Shown: one piece after another, positions 34,498 to 41,878 of the stretch
Layout: the number at the start of each line of letters is the position of its first letter
Numbering within the stretch: position 1 is the first letter of the stretch
Position numbers and translations under genes: made by a program
DNA from: Pseudomonadota bacterium
Lineage (GTDB): Bacteria > Desulfobacterota > Syntrophorhabdia > Syntrophorhabdales > Syntrophorhabdaceae
Reading direction: 5' to 3'
Assembly: GCA_026388245.1 (NCBI GenBank)
Contig: JAPLKD010000111.1
Coordinates: 1 to 41,968 of the forward strand
Length of the DNA stretch: 41,968 nt
The notes under the pieces: model-generated
Database searches by the model: none
What the model was told of the DNA's origin: nothing
The model's input: only the letters and a program-made list of their open reading frames with translations

Positions 34498-35553
34498 ATA
34501 ACTACAAACAGATTTTATATCATTGCGCTTTTTTTCCTTGTTTTGCTTCTGGGGTATTTAAGTTATCAGATCTTAAAGCCTTTTATATCCTCGATTGCAT
34601 GGGCTATTGTGCTTTCAATAGTTTTTTATCCGGTTTATGCCTTTCTTCTTAAATACCTTAAGTGGCAACCTATATCATCGCTTGCAACACTTCTACTGAT
34701 AATGCTTGTTATATTCGGGCCATTTTCATATTTATCGTACTTGCTCACCCAGGAGATAAACTCTTTAATAGAACATGCAAAAAGTGGGCAGCTTGATACT
34801 GTTGAGAAATTATTCAAGCACCCTGTTATCAGCAATATCCTCGACAAGATATCGTTTTTTTTCAATATGAGCAACGCAGAGCTTCAAAAGACCGTTGCAC
34901 ACAACATCTCTCAATTGGGTAATGAATCTGTGGGGATTATAAAAAGCGGTCTGGGAAATGTTGCTTCTGCTGCATTGAATTTTATCTTTATGCTCTTTTC
35001 AATCTTTTTCTTCCTCGAAGATGGCCAGAAATTTCTCGATAGATTGAGCGGCTACATGCCCTTTGGAAAAAAAGAGCGGGATAGACTCATCAAGCAGGTA
35101 AAAGATATTGTTATATCAACCATTTACGGTGGGGTTACCGTTGCGATTGTTCAAGGGGCCATCGGAGGTATCGTCTTTTCTATCCTCGGCATCCCTTCTC
35201 CGGTTTTATGGGGGCTTGCAATGTTCATCACTTCTTTTGTCCCCATGCTCGGGACATTTATAATATGGGGGCCGGCTACAGGTTACCTCTTCTTGAATGG
35301 TAATTATATCAAGGCTGTTATCCTGATTCTCATCGGCATATTTGTCATCAGTATGGTGGACAATATCTTAAGGCCGCTCATCATTAAAGGTAAAATGAAA
35401 ATGCCTATCCTCGCTATTTTTTTCAGTATTCTCGGAGGGATAAAGCTTTTTGGCTTAATAGGTTTCATCATGGGTCCCCTCGTACTCGCCCTCTTTGTTT
35501 CGGTTGTTGAAATCTGGCGGTATACGGAGGAGGAGCGGGCGGCAAAATCATGA
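34498..35553 (+). CDS. AI-2E family transporter/permease, apparent ATA start
   Basis: This inner-membrane protein has 351 residues if read from ATA 34498 and about eight hydrophobic segments. The family blocks (I-L-K-P-F-I, G-G-V-T-V-A-I-V-Q-G, D-N-I-L-R-P) are present. Between the upstream in-frame stop at 34462 and the first helix there is no ATG or GTG. The only TTG, at 34543, would cut into the first helix and has no ribosome site. ATA 34498 follows AAAGGG at a normal distance and gives T-T-N-R-F-Y, a normal N-terminus for this family. Either ATA is used or an ATG has mutated. The C-terminus is intact. Confidence 0.75.
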   Translation: MTTNRFYIIALFFLVLLLGYLSYQILKPFISSIAWAIVLSIVFYPVYAFLLKYLKWQPISSLATLLLIMLVIFGPFSYLSYLLTQEINSLIEHAKSGQLDTVEKLFKHPVISNILDKISFFFNMSNAELQKTVAHNISQLGNESVGIIKSGLGNVASAALNFIFMLFSIFFFLEDGQKFLDRLSGYMPFGKKERDRLIKQVKDIVISTIYGGVTVAIVQGAIGGIVFSILGIPSPVLWGLAMFITSFVPMLGTFIIWGPATGYLFLNGNYIKAVILILIGIFVISMVDNILRPLIIKGKMKMPILAIFFSILGGIKLFGLIGFIMGPLVLALFVSVVEIWRYTEEERAAKS

Positions 35554-35758
35554 AAACCTCTATGCACGCTACATAATAACTGGAGTTTCCTGACTTTTCT
35601 TGTTCGATATGGTCGGAACGCTCTTGTTGCTCACCGTGTTCGCAATTAAACCCTACCCTCCCTGCTCTACGCTCTATGCCTGTCCTCGCGTAGCGGGGGC
35701 TCTACGCTCATCCTTCCATGGATCAGGCGAAAGGGGATATTGGCATTCATTTAGGCCT

Positions 35759-35797
35759 GCCCCGTTGAATGCACTTCGTTTTTATATTCAACAGGGC
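35759..35797. repeat. 12-base inverted repeat
   Basis: GCCCCGTTGAAT at 35759-35770 faces ATTCAACAGGGC at 35786-35797 (11 of 12 paired, 15-base loop). It lies at the left edge of the ParB-like remnant and may mark the edge of a mobile or rearranged segment. Confidence 0.5.
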
Positions 35798-35810
35798 GAA
35801 ACACCCTGAT

Positions 35811-36074
35811 AAAAACTATGATGTGGATGAGGTTATGAGTGAGTTGGTGGTCTATGAGCGGAGACCCGGAGACCAACTTGGGGAAATCCGTGCAACAGTT
35901 GCACAGATTGCAGAAATAGCCGGAAAGACAGTAAGGACGCTGTATAACGGACTTTCACTTTTAAAACTTTCTGATGAGATTCAGGCAGCAATTCGGGCAG
36001 AAAATCTTCCCGTTTCCCAGGGATATCTCTTCGCTGCAAATCTTGATTGCCCCGATCTTAGAAACAGTTTATAG
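35811..36074 (+). pseudogene. ParB-like protein remnant
   Basis: The frame encodes about 87 residues resembling the DNA-binding middle of ParB/Spo0J-like proteins: an I-A-E-I-A-G-K-T-V-R-T-L-Y-N helix-turn-helix-like block, then L-S-D-E-I-Q-A-A-I-R-A-E-N-L-P-V-S-Q-G-Y. The N-terminal ParB nuclease-like domain is missing, and the frame stops soon after the second block. It is therefore read as a truncated gene. It is not a chromosomal parB; similar orphan copies are common in anaerobic proteobacteria. Confidence 0.6.
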
Positions 36075-36447
36075 CTGATAGTTGATAGTAAATGAAAGAC
36101 CTTCTTTTAACATGGATAACATCGGATATATACGGATGAGAACCATAAAGAGCTACTGACCTGAATCGTGATACTTCATCGATTCAGGTCAGACGCATCA
36201 TCCCCTTCGGGGATATTGTGTGTTCATTTTTATGCGAAGCATGAGCATGGAACAGGGATTGCTGGTGTATCACAATTCCTGTTCCCCAATCTTACATCCG
36301 CTCTTATCCGCCTTTATCCATGTTACACAAAAGATTATCTGTGGCTTGAAGAGTTGTGGACTTTCCTGGCTTTAGTGGAACTGCGTATACCTATTGCCCC
36401 GGAACCTGCCCCGGAGAAGAAAAAGCCTCCTCGGGTGTGAAAAAGGC

Positions 36448-36558
36448 AGTGAATAGTGAATAGCAGATAGTGAATAGTTAAAAAGGCAGAAAATATGAAA
36501 TGCTGTGAATGGTAAATAGCTTTTTGACTAACGACTATTCACTAACGACTATTCACTG
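36448..36558. repeat. inverted pair of AGTGAAT heptamer arrays
   Basis: AGTGAAT units at 36448-36479 are followed, about 48 bases later, by the complement ACTATTCACT array at 36528-36558. The two can pair as a long imperfect hairpin. The right array contains a 24-base string found inverted at 16171-16203. Confidence 0.7.
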
Positions 36559-36841
36559 CAGTTAAGATACGAGGAACGAGATACGGCATTATCGTGAATG
36601 GTGAACAATATTCGAAATCGGCAATCCTAAATGGGATGGGGGAAGGCAACATCGTTGACCAGTTCTCCCTGTACTAAATAAATCAGCCCATAATTGGGCG
36701 TACTTGCTTTCAAATACTTATCTACACATCGGGTCTCTGTTTGGATTTATTGAATACCATTTATAAGGTGCACTTCTCATAGTCTCAGAAAGCGCCTGTT
36801 TATTGTGGTAAAAATTTTCCGATCTAACTCCTGCACATTCC

Positions 36842-36982
36842 TTCCCGATCATTCCCTGTACAGGTCACAACGAGAGCGTCTCACCGGAACGCGCACAAGA
36901 GGCAGGGATCAAAGCCTTCCTTATGAAGCCTCTTGCCAAACAGGAACTGGCACAGGCGATCCGCCGAGTAATGGCCACTTGA
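36842..36982 (+). pseudogene. response regulator receiver remnant
   Basis: The frame ending at TGA 36980-36982 reads C-T-G-H-N-E-S-V-S-P-E-R-A, then G-I-K-A-F-L-M-K-P-L, the last third of a receiver domain including the conserved lysine. The part with the phospho-acceptor aspartate is absent and no start fits. It is a 3' fragment of a lost gene, probably of hybrid kinase or regulator type. Confidence 0.7.
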
Positions 36983-37008
36983 TTAGTTCATGGTAAAGCA
37001 TGTATAAT
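36979..37008 (+). promoter_or_regulatory. candidate promoter of MBL lipoprotein gene
   Basis: TTGATT (36979-36984) and a perfect TATAAT (37003-37008) are 18 bases apart. The ATG at 37022 follows so closely, without a ribosome site, that the message may be nearly leaderless. Confidence 0.5.
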
Positions 37009-37021
37009 AGTATTAAACTAA

Positions 37022-38170
37022 ATGAATCCAAGACCCCGCATACAAGTCTTTGCGCTTGTCCTCCTCTTCTGTCTTTTATCCTGCGTCCATTATCCCTCAT
37101 CATTCGACGAGGCAGATTGGAGGCAAAGCGTTGAAGAGGAAGAGCCGGCCGGCCTTTACGGGTCGCACTTCCACGAAGGGAGGTATTTTAATCCATGGAT
37201 GGATCGGGCACAAGGCGGCCTTATAAGGTTTCTCAAGATGTCCGTCTCGGAACGCACGCGATATACTCAGGAAGAGAAGGACTTCAAACCCGGTTTTATC
37301 CCCGGTCTCAAAGAGCGGATAAAGGCGACGCCTTCCGGCGACTTCATCGCCTGGATCGGCCACTCGACGTTTCTCATACGCCTTCGGGGCATCTATATTC
37401 TCACGGACCCCATTTTCTCCGAGAGGGCATTGCTCCCCAAACGTGTGACGCCTCCCGCCCTCACCGCAGAGGAAGTGAACGAGATTGCCCCTGAGGTGAA
37501 TGTGCTCATTTCGCACAATCATTACGACCACCTGGACGCCCCGAGTATCAAGGCCCTTTCGGATGCTTCAAAAGTCATTGTCCCTATGGGTCTCAAACCA
37601 TACGTGGAAGAAATGGACAAAAGTCATGTGGAAGAAATGGATTGGTGGCAGCGCGCCGACTTAGGGCACGGCGTTACGATTGTCTGTCTCCCTGCCCAGC
37701 ATTGGTCGAGACGGCTGACTCAAGGCACCAACAGGACTCTCTGGGTAAGCTATATGATTCTGACGCCTGAAGTGACAATCTACTTTGGAGGTGATAGCGG
37801 ATACTTCGCAGGCTACAAAGAATATGGAAGGGTGTTCCCCCGCATCACCTATGCCATTCTTCCCACCACGGCCCTTAATCCCCGGACTTTCATGTATTAT
37901 GCCCACATGAATGTGGACGAGGCGCTGGATGCATTTCGGGAACTCAATGCAAAATACTTCATTCCCACCCATTGGGGAACGTTTCAGATCAGCGCCGAAC
38001 CACCTGGCTATCCCGTACTCGAATTAAGAAGGAAGATAGAGAAGCTCAACCTGGACCCCTCGCGATATCTGATCATGGACTTAGGACAACTTTTGCCCAT
38101 AGAGGAGGCAGAGACGCAGGAGAACCAGTGGCAGGCTGCAGGGGCCAGGGGGTGTTCCGGCAGGCCCTGA
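37022..38170 (+). CDS. MBL-fold metallohydrolase lipoprotein (NAPE-PLD/UlaG-like)
   Basis: This 382-residue protein has a lipoprotein signal (C-L-L-S-C, lipid cysteine at residue 21), so it is anchored outside the cytoplasm. The metallo-beta-lactamase metal motif H-N-H-Y-D-H is at 165-170. H227, D258 (G-G-D-S-G-Y) and H295 and H317 (T-H-W-G-T-F) follow in the order of NAPE-phospholipase-D-like enzymes. T-D-P-I-F-S-E-R near residue 128 is also typical. A short in-frame duplication (V-E-E-M-D twice, residues 195-207) adds about eight residues. Base composition seems more GC-rich than neighbours and decayed genes flank it, so it may have come by transfer. The substrate is unknown. Confidence 0.85.
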   Translation: MNPRPRIQVFALVLLFCLLSCVHYPSSFDEADWRQSVEEEEPAGLYGSHFHEGRYFNPWMDRAQGGLIRFLKMSVSERTRYTQEEKDFKPGFIPGLKERIKATPSGDFIAWIGHSTFLIRLRGIYILTDPIFSERALLPKRVTPPALTAEEVNEIAPEVNVLISHNHYDHLDAPSIKALSDASKVIVPMGLKPYVEEMDKSHVEEMDWWQRADLGHGVTIVCLPAQHWSRRLTQGTNRTLWVSYMILTPEVTIYFGGDSGYFAGYKEYGRVFPRITYAILPTTALNPRTFMYYAHMNVDEALDAFRELNAKYFIPTHWGTFQISAEPPGYPVLELRRKIEKLNLDPSRYLIMDLGQLLPIEEAETQENQWQAAGARGCSGRP

Positions 38171-38626
38171 CTGCAAAGACATCACTTGCTCGCGAGCTTG
38201 TCAGCTTCGACCACCCATCCTCCTTCCATGGATTTGTACACGTTTACGACAGCTCTCAAAAAATTTCCCTGGGGGAACTTTGGGAACATCCTTTACATTT
38301 TCACTTTTGACGATGTACAGAATCCTTGACTACACTCGCTTTCGAAGCATAATTCTTGCCTTGACAGGGCGGCGGTGTCAGGCTCATTATGAGAGACATC
38401 CACGTTCTATCTTGATGAAAAAAGTACAGCTATACCGGATGAAAAATGGATAAGAGGAAAATAGAACATAACTAACTAATATCAAAATAGAAAACAGAAT
38501 TTGTTACGCATAGCTTCCCGTAATTCACGATCAAAGTCAAAAGGCGGTATACTCGATTGGCAGGTGATAGAAGGTTTTTGCCCAAGCAATTATCTAAAAC
38601 CAACACAATAAAAAGGGCTCTTCGCC
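38171..38626. other. spacer with efflux-gene remnant, otherwise empty
   Basis: Apart from the minus-strand remnant at 38182-38262, no gene is seen. A TTGACA at 38361 with a poor -10 is the only promoter-like feature. No clear terminator was found. Confidence 0.5.
38182..38262 (-). pseudogene. C-terminal remnant of outer-membrane efflux protein (NodT/TolC-like)
   Basis: Read on the minus strand, the frame ending at the TGA at 38182-38184 encodes V-V-N-V-Y-K-S-M-E-G-G-W-V-V-E-A-D. This resembles the conserved end (…Y-K-A-L-G-G-G-W) of RND-system outer-membrane factors. Upstream the similarity fades, and the rest of the gene is absent. Confidence 0.6.
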
Positions 38627-39337
38627 TTACAGCAGGGTCCTCTCCCCGGTTACAACCTCTTCGAGCCCCTTTTTATCAATGAGCTTTATCGTGCGTCCCT
38701 GAACGCGGATAAGGTCATGATTCACCATTTTGCTGAGAATACGTGAAAGTGTCTCAGGGATCGTGCCAAGGATGCTTGCCAGTTGTCCCTTTGCCATGTC
38801 TAATTCAAGAGAATCCTTATTTTCCCTGCTGCTTACAAAAAGAAAATACGATGCAAGCCTTTGTGGCACCTCTTTGAGGGATAGGTTTTCAACGAGCCGG
38901 GTAAATTGTTTCAGCCTCCGTGACAGGATGGCAAGCATATTCAGGGCAATGGAGGGATCTTTTTTGATCAATTCCATAAAGGCCTTTTTTGAAAAAAAGA
39001 TCGTCCTGCTTTCCTCTAACGCCTCGGCATGGGCAGGGAAAGTCTCGCCTGCGAAGACCGGTACTTCTCCAAAAGGCTCTCCCGGTACAATGATATGAAG
39101 GGTCTGCTCTTTCCCCTCAAAGGAAAGCTTAAAAATCTTAACCCGGCCTGATCGTAAAACGTAAAAACCGCTTGCATCATCCCCTTCAGAGAAGATTGTT
39201 TCGCCACGTTTAAAAAGAGAATTTGTTGCTATGTGAGATAATTCTTCGAGTTGTTTCTCGGGCAGTCCATTGAAAAGAGGGGCTTTTCCGATAAATGGAT
39301 CAATGATTTTAAACGGTTTAGCATCGCTCTCTTTCAT
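38627..39337 (-). CDS. Crp/Fnr family transcriptional regulator
   Basis: This 236-residue regulator has a cyclic-nucleotide-binding-type beta-barrel (residues about 15-130) with G-E-x-F-G-E-V-P-V-F-A-G-E near residue 87. A dimer helix and a C-terminal winged helix (Q-L-A-S-I-L-G-T-I-P-E-T-L-S-R) follow. There is no cysteine at all, so it is not an iron-sulfur Fnr. ATG 39337 is taken as start; an upstream TTG at 39358 in the same frame also lacks a good ribosome site. It is divergent from purE and a palindrome lies between them, so autoregulation is possible. The signal is unknown. Confidence 0.9.
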   Translation of the reverse strand: MKESDAKPFKIIDPFIGKAPLFNGLPEKQLEELSHIATNSLFKRGETIFSEGDDASGFYVLRSGRVKIFKLSFEGKEQTLHIIVPGEPFGEVPVFAGETFPAHAEALEESRTIFFSKKAFMELIKKDPSIALNMLAILSRRLKQFTRLVENLSLKEVPQRLASYFLFVSSRENKDSLELDMAKGQLASILGTIPETLSRILSKMVNHDLIRVQGRTIKLIDKKGLEEVVTGERTLL

Positions 39338-39363
39338 TTCCTTAGAATTATATATCAAAATAT

Positions 39364-39381
39364 GTATTTTATGAAAAATAC
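39364..39381. promoter_or_regulatory. perfect palindrome between crp-type gene and purE
   Basis: GTATTTT and AAAATAC flank ATGA. The position, just upstream of the regulator gene, fits an autoregulatory operator, but the region is AT-rich and the match could be chance. Confidence 0.35.
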
Positions 39382-39459
39382 TTTATTTATTGTTGTAGCA
39401 AAAAAATAGACTTTCATGTAAATTAAATAAAAGCTGAATGCTGCATGCAGGGAGATTTT

Positions 39460-39960
39460 ATGGAAAAGGCAAAAATACTTATTCTCGTAGGGAGTGACAG
39501 CGATCTTCCCGTAGTAAAGGATGCGACAACTTTCCTGAAGGAAATGGGTATATCCTTTAAACTGGATATATCTTCAGCTCACCGTAATCCCGAAAAAACC
39601 ATAACGTATGCAAAAAATGCGCAGGAAGCAGGGTTTGAGGTCATTATCGCTGTGGCAGGGATGGCAGCGCATCTCCCTGGCGTGATTGCATCTCATACAA
39701 TATTGCCGGTTATCGGGGTACCCACCGGTAGCGGCTACATCAACGGCATCGATGCACTTCTCTCTATCGTGTCAATGCCGAAAGGCATACCTGTTGCAAC
39801 GGTCGGTATTAATGCCTCAAAGAATGCCGCAATCCTTGCATGTGAAATACTCTCCATTAAACATGATGGTATCAGAGAAAAGCTCGTAAAGATGAAAGAG
39901 GACCTGAAAAAGCAGAACGATGAGGGTTCTTTAAAGATAAATCAACATTTACAGGATTGA
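39460..39960 (+). CDS. purE: N5-carboxyaminoimidazole ribonucleotide mutase
   Basis: PurE moves the carboxyl group in AIR carboxylation in purine synthesis. The protein has 166 residues from ATG 39460, which has AGGGAGA upstream; an in-frame ATG at 39445 does not. Motifs V-G-S-D-S-D, S-A-H-R-N-P and G-M-A-A-H-L-P-G-V are intact. No purK is adjacent, so the CO2-using or N5-CAIR-using class cannot be decided from context. The length is normal. It probably shares a transcript with the P1 peptidase 31 bases downstream. Confidence 0.94.
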   Translation: MEKAKILILVGSDSDLPVVKDATTFLKEMGISFKLDISSAHRNPEKTITYAKNAQEAGFEVIIAVAGMAAHLPGVIASHTILPVIGVPTGSGYINGIDALLSIVSMPKGIPVATVGINASKNAAILACEILSIKHDGIREKLVKMKEDLKKQNDEGSLKINQHLQD

Positions 39961-39991
39961 CAATACATTTTCCTTCTGTTAGGTTTTTCAA

Positions 39992-40969
39992 ATGTTTAAT
40001 GCGATTACAGACGTCCCGGGGATAAAAGTAGGTCATGCTTCCGACTTAACAGGGCACACCGGTTGTACTGTTGTCCTCTGTGAAAAAGGCGGGGTTTGTG
40101 GTTTAGACGTCAGGGGGAGCGCCTCCGGTACACGACAGGTTGACGCCCTGAATATAAGCCATATCGTGGAACAGGTTCACGCTATCCTCTTAAGCGGTGG
40201 AAGCTCCTTCGGTCTTGATGCCGCTTCAGGAGTAATGAGATACCTTGAAGAAAAAGGGGTTGGATTTGATGTAGGTGTCGCAAGGATACCCATCGTGCCA
40301 ACTGCTGTAATATTTGACCTCTTTTTTGGCGACCCTAAAGCAAGACCAACACCAGCAATGGGTTATGAAGCCTGCATGAATGCCACTGAAACAGTGGAAG
40401 AAGGGAGTGTCGGTGCAGGCGTAGGCGCAGCGCTGGGTAAACTCTTTGAAGTCCCCAGGTCAATGAAGGGCGGCACAGGAACAAGCAGCATTGTTTTGCC
40501 TGACGGACTGATTGTGGGGGCCCTTGTTGTGGTAAATGCCTTTGGCGATGTTATCGACAATATTACCGGCAAGATCATTGCCGGCGCAAGAGTTTCAGAG
40601 CAAAGTCTTGAATTTGCCCATACCGTTGAGAGTCTGAAAAAAGGATATACAAAAAAACAATTCGGCCTGGTAAACACTACACTCGGTGTGGTTGCAACAA
40701 ACGCAAAATTTAACAAAAGGGACATAACAAAAATTGCTCAGATGGCGCAGGGAGGTCTTATCAAAACAATCATCCCTGTCCATACCACCTTTGATGGAGA
40801 CCTGATTTTTGCTGTCTCGGCAGGCGAAATGGAAGCGGACATCAACAGAGTAGGGGTTTTAAGTGATTTTGTTATTGGAGAAGCAGTGAAGAGGGCTGTC
40901 AAAAAGGCAGACGGCTTCGGCATTATCCCTGCCTTTAAAGATATTAATAAGGGATGGAAAACCTCGTGA
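39992..40969 (+). CDS. P1 family (DmpA-like) aminopeptidase
   Basis: This 325-residue protein of the peptidase S58/DmpA family consists of self-cleaving N-terminal-nucleophile hydrolases. The N-terminus I-T-D-V-P-G-I-K-V-G-H and the block L-S-G-G-S-S-F-G-L-D-A-A are typical. G-G-T-G-T-S-S-I near residue 160 is the likely self-cleavage and nucleophile region. There is no signal peptide, so it is cytoplasmic. Real substrates of most members are not known; D-amino acid or beta-peptide aminopeptidase activity is the family precedent. It lies after purE on the same strand. Confidence 0.9.
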   Translation: MFNAITDVPGIKVGHASDLTGHTGCTVVLCEKGGVCGLDVRGSASGTRQVDALNISHIVEQVHAILLSGGSSFGLDAASGVMRYLEEKGVGFDVGVARIPIVPTAVIFDLFFGDPKARPTPAMGYEACMNATETVEEGSVGAGVGAALGKLFEVPRSMKGGTGTSSIVLPDGLIVGALVVVNAFGDVIDNITGKIIAGARVSEQSLEFAHTVESLKKGYTKKQFGLVNTTLGVVATNAKFNKRDITKIAQMAQGGLIKTIIPVHTTFDGDLIFAVSAGEMEADINRVGVLSDFVIGEAVKRAVKKADGFGIIPAFKDINKGWKTS

Positions 40970-40987
40970 GTTTCTCTCGTTTCCACA

Positions 40988-41033
40988 GTTTCTTTAGTTT
41001 GTTTGGTTATAAAACCAGAGAAACAAAAGAAAC
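40988..41033. repeat. tight hairpin of AGAAACCAG-type nonamers
   Basis: A 21-base left arm beginning GTTTCTTTAGTTT pairs with 41013-41033 at 18 of 21 positions around an ATAA loop. It shares its left-arm sequence with the hairpin at 23829-23901. Further nonamers continue to about 41056. No T-run follows, so it is not a standard terminator. Confidence 0.75.
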
Positions 41034-41124
41034 CAGAGAAACAAAAGAAACGAAAAATGAGTAAGCACAAACAGGCACATATGCGGGGTTAGCCAGCGTA
41101 AAGCGGGCGAAGGCGATAAAAGTA

Positions 41125-41859
41125 ATGGATGATTACCAAAAAGTAGCGGACCTTGTAAAAGAGAAGGGTTATGTGGTGGCATTTACAGGCGCTGGCATAT
41201 CTGTAGACAGTGGTATCCCGGCCTTCAGGGGAGGGCAGGGCCTGTGGGAAAAGTACGATCCCATGGAATATGCCCACATCAGGGCGTTCAGTAATAATCC
41301 GGAAAAGGTCTGGGTAATGCTCCGCGAGATGTCACAGGTTATCCTTGATTCTTCACCGAGCCCGGCCCATCTTGCCTTGAGTGAATTACAGAGGAAAGGG
41401 TATTTAAAGGCCGTTATAACTCAAAATGTTGATGGCCTGCATCATATTGCAGGTAACAGTAATGTTATTGAATACCACGGCAATCACAGGTGGCTTATCT
41501 GCATGAGCTGTTCAAAAAGAACCCCTCTTTCACCTGAAATAGTAAGCGTTCAGCCATATCCAAGGTGCGAGAAGTGTAACAGTGCCTTAAAACCGGATGT
41601 GGTGTTTTTTGGCGAAGGGATCCCCATGCTTGAGGTGATCAGGGCAAACGATGAGGCAAACAAATGTAAAGTGATGTTCATAATCGGGACTTCAGGGGTA
41701 GTGTACCCTGCGGCGGAGATACCTTATACATCGAAGTCCAACGGGGCGACAATAGTTGAAATAAATCCGGAGAACACACCCTTTACTTCCTCCATTTCTG
41801 ACTACTTTTTCAAAGGAACGGCATCGGACGTATTGCCGAAGATACTGGAAAAACTATAG
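41125..41859 (+). CDS. Sir2-family NAD-dependent protein deacylase
   Basis: This cytoplasmic sirtuin of 244 residues uses NAD+ to remove acyl groups from lysines. NAD motif G-A-G-I-S is at 22-26, T-Q-N-V-D-G-L-H near 99-106 and the catalytic histidine H118 in Y-H-G. A zinc site is formed by C126, C129, C148 and C151. After the zinc site V-V-F-F-G-E-G-I-P is normal. The length is typical. In fermenting or syntrophic bacteria such enzymes may reverse acyl-CoA-driven lysine acylation. It is preceded by the hairpin and followed closely by a nucleotidyltransferase. Confidence 0.95.
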   Translation: MDDYQKVADLVKEKGYVVAFTGAGISVDSGIPAFRGGQGLWEKYDPMEYAHIRAFSNNPEKVWVMLREMSQVILDSSPSPAHLALSELQRKGYLKAVITQNVDGLHHIAGNSNVIEYHGNHRWLICMSCSKRTPLSPEIVSVQPYPRCEKCNSALKPDVVFFGEGIPMLEVIRANDEANKCKVMFIIGTSGVVYPAAEIPYTSKSNGATIVEINPENTPFTSSISDYFFKGTASDVLPKILEKL

Positions 41860-41878
41860 AGGGAAAGGAAGGCTGAAG

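Larger units (their letters stand above)
35554..37021. other. gene-poor region with decayed fragments and repeats
   Basis: No intact gene is evident in about 1.47 kb. It contains a ParB-like remnant, a response-regulator remnant, an inverted repeat (35759-35797), AGTGAAT arrays and an unrecognised open stretch near 36168-36440. The last ends in a proline/lysine-rich tail and could not be assigned. Confidence 0.6.

Noticed and set aside
36168-36440. Open frame of about 90 codons ending in a proline/lysine-rich tail
   Set aside because: It could be a gene remnant, but no family was recognised and there is no ribosome site. It is mentioned only under the gene-poor region.
38361-38390. Promoter with TTGACA
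   Set aside because: The -10 match is poor and no gene follows on the plus strand.
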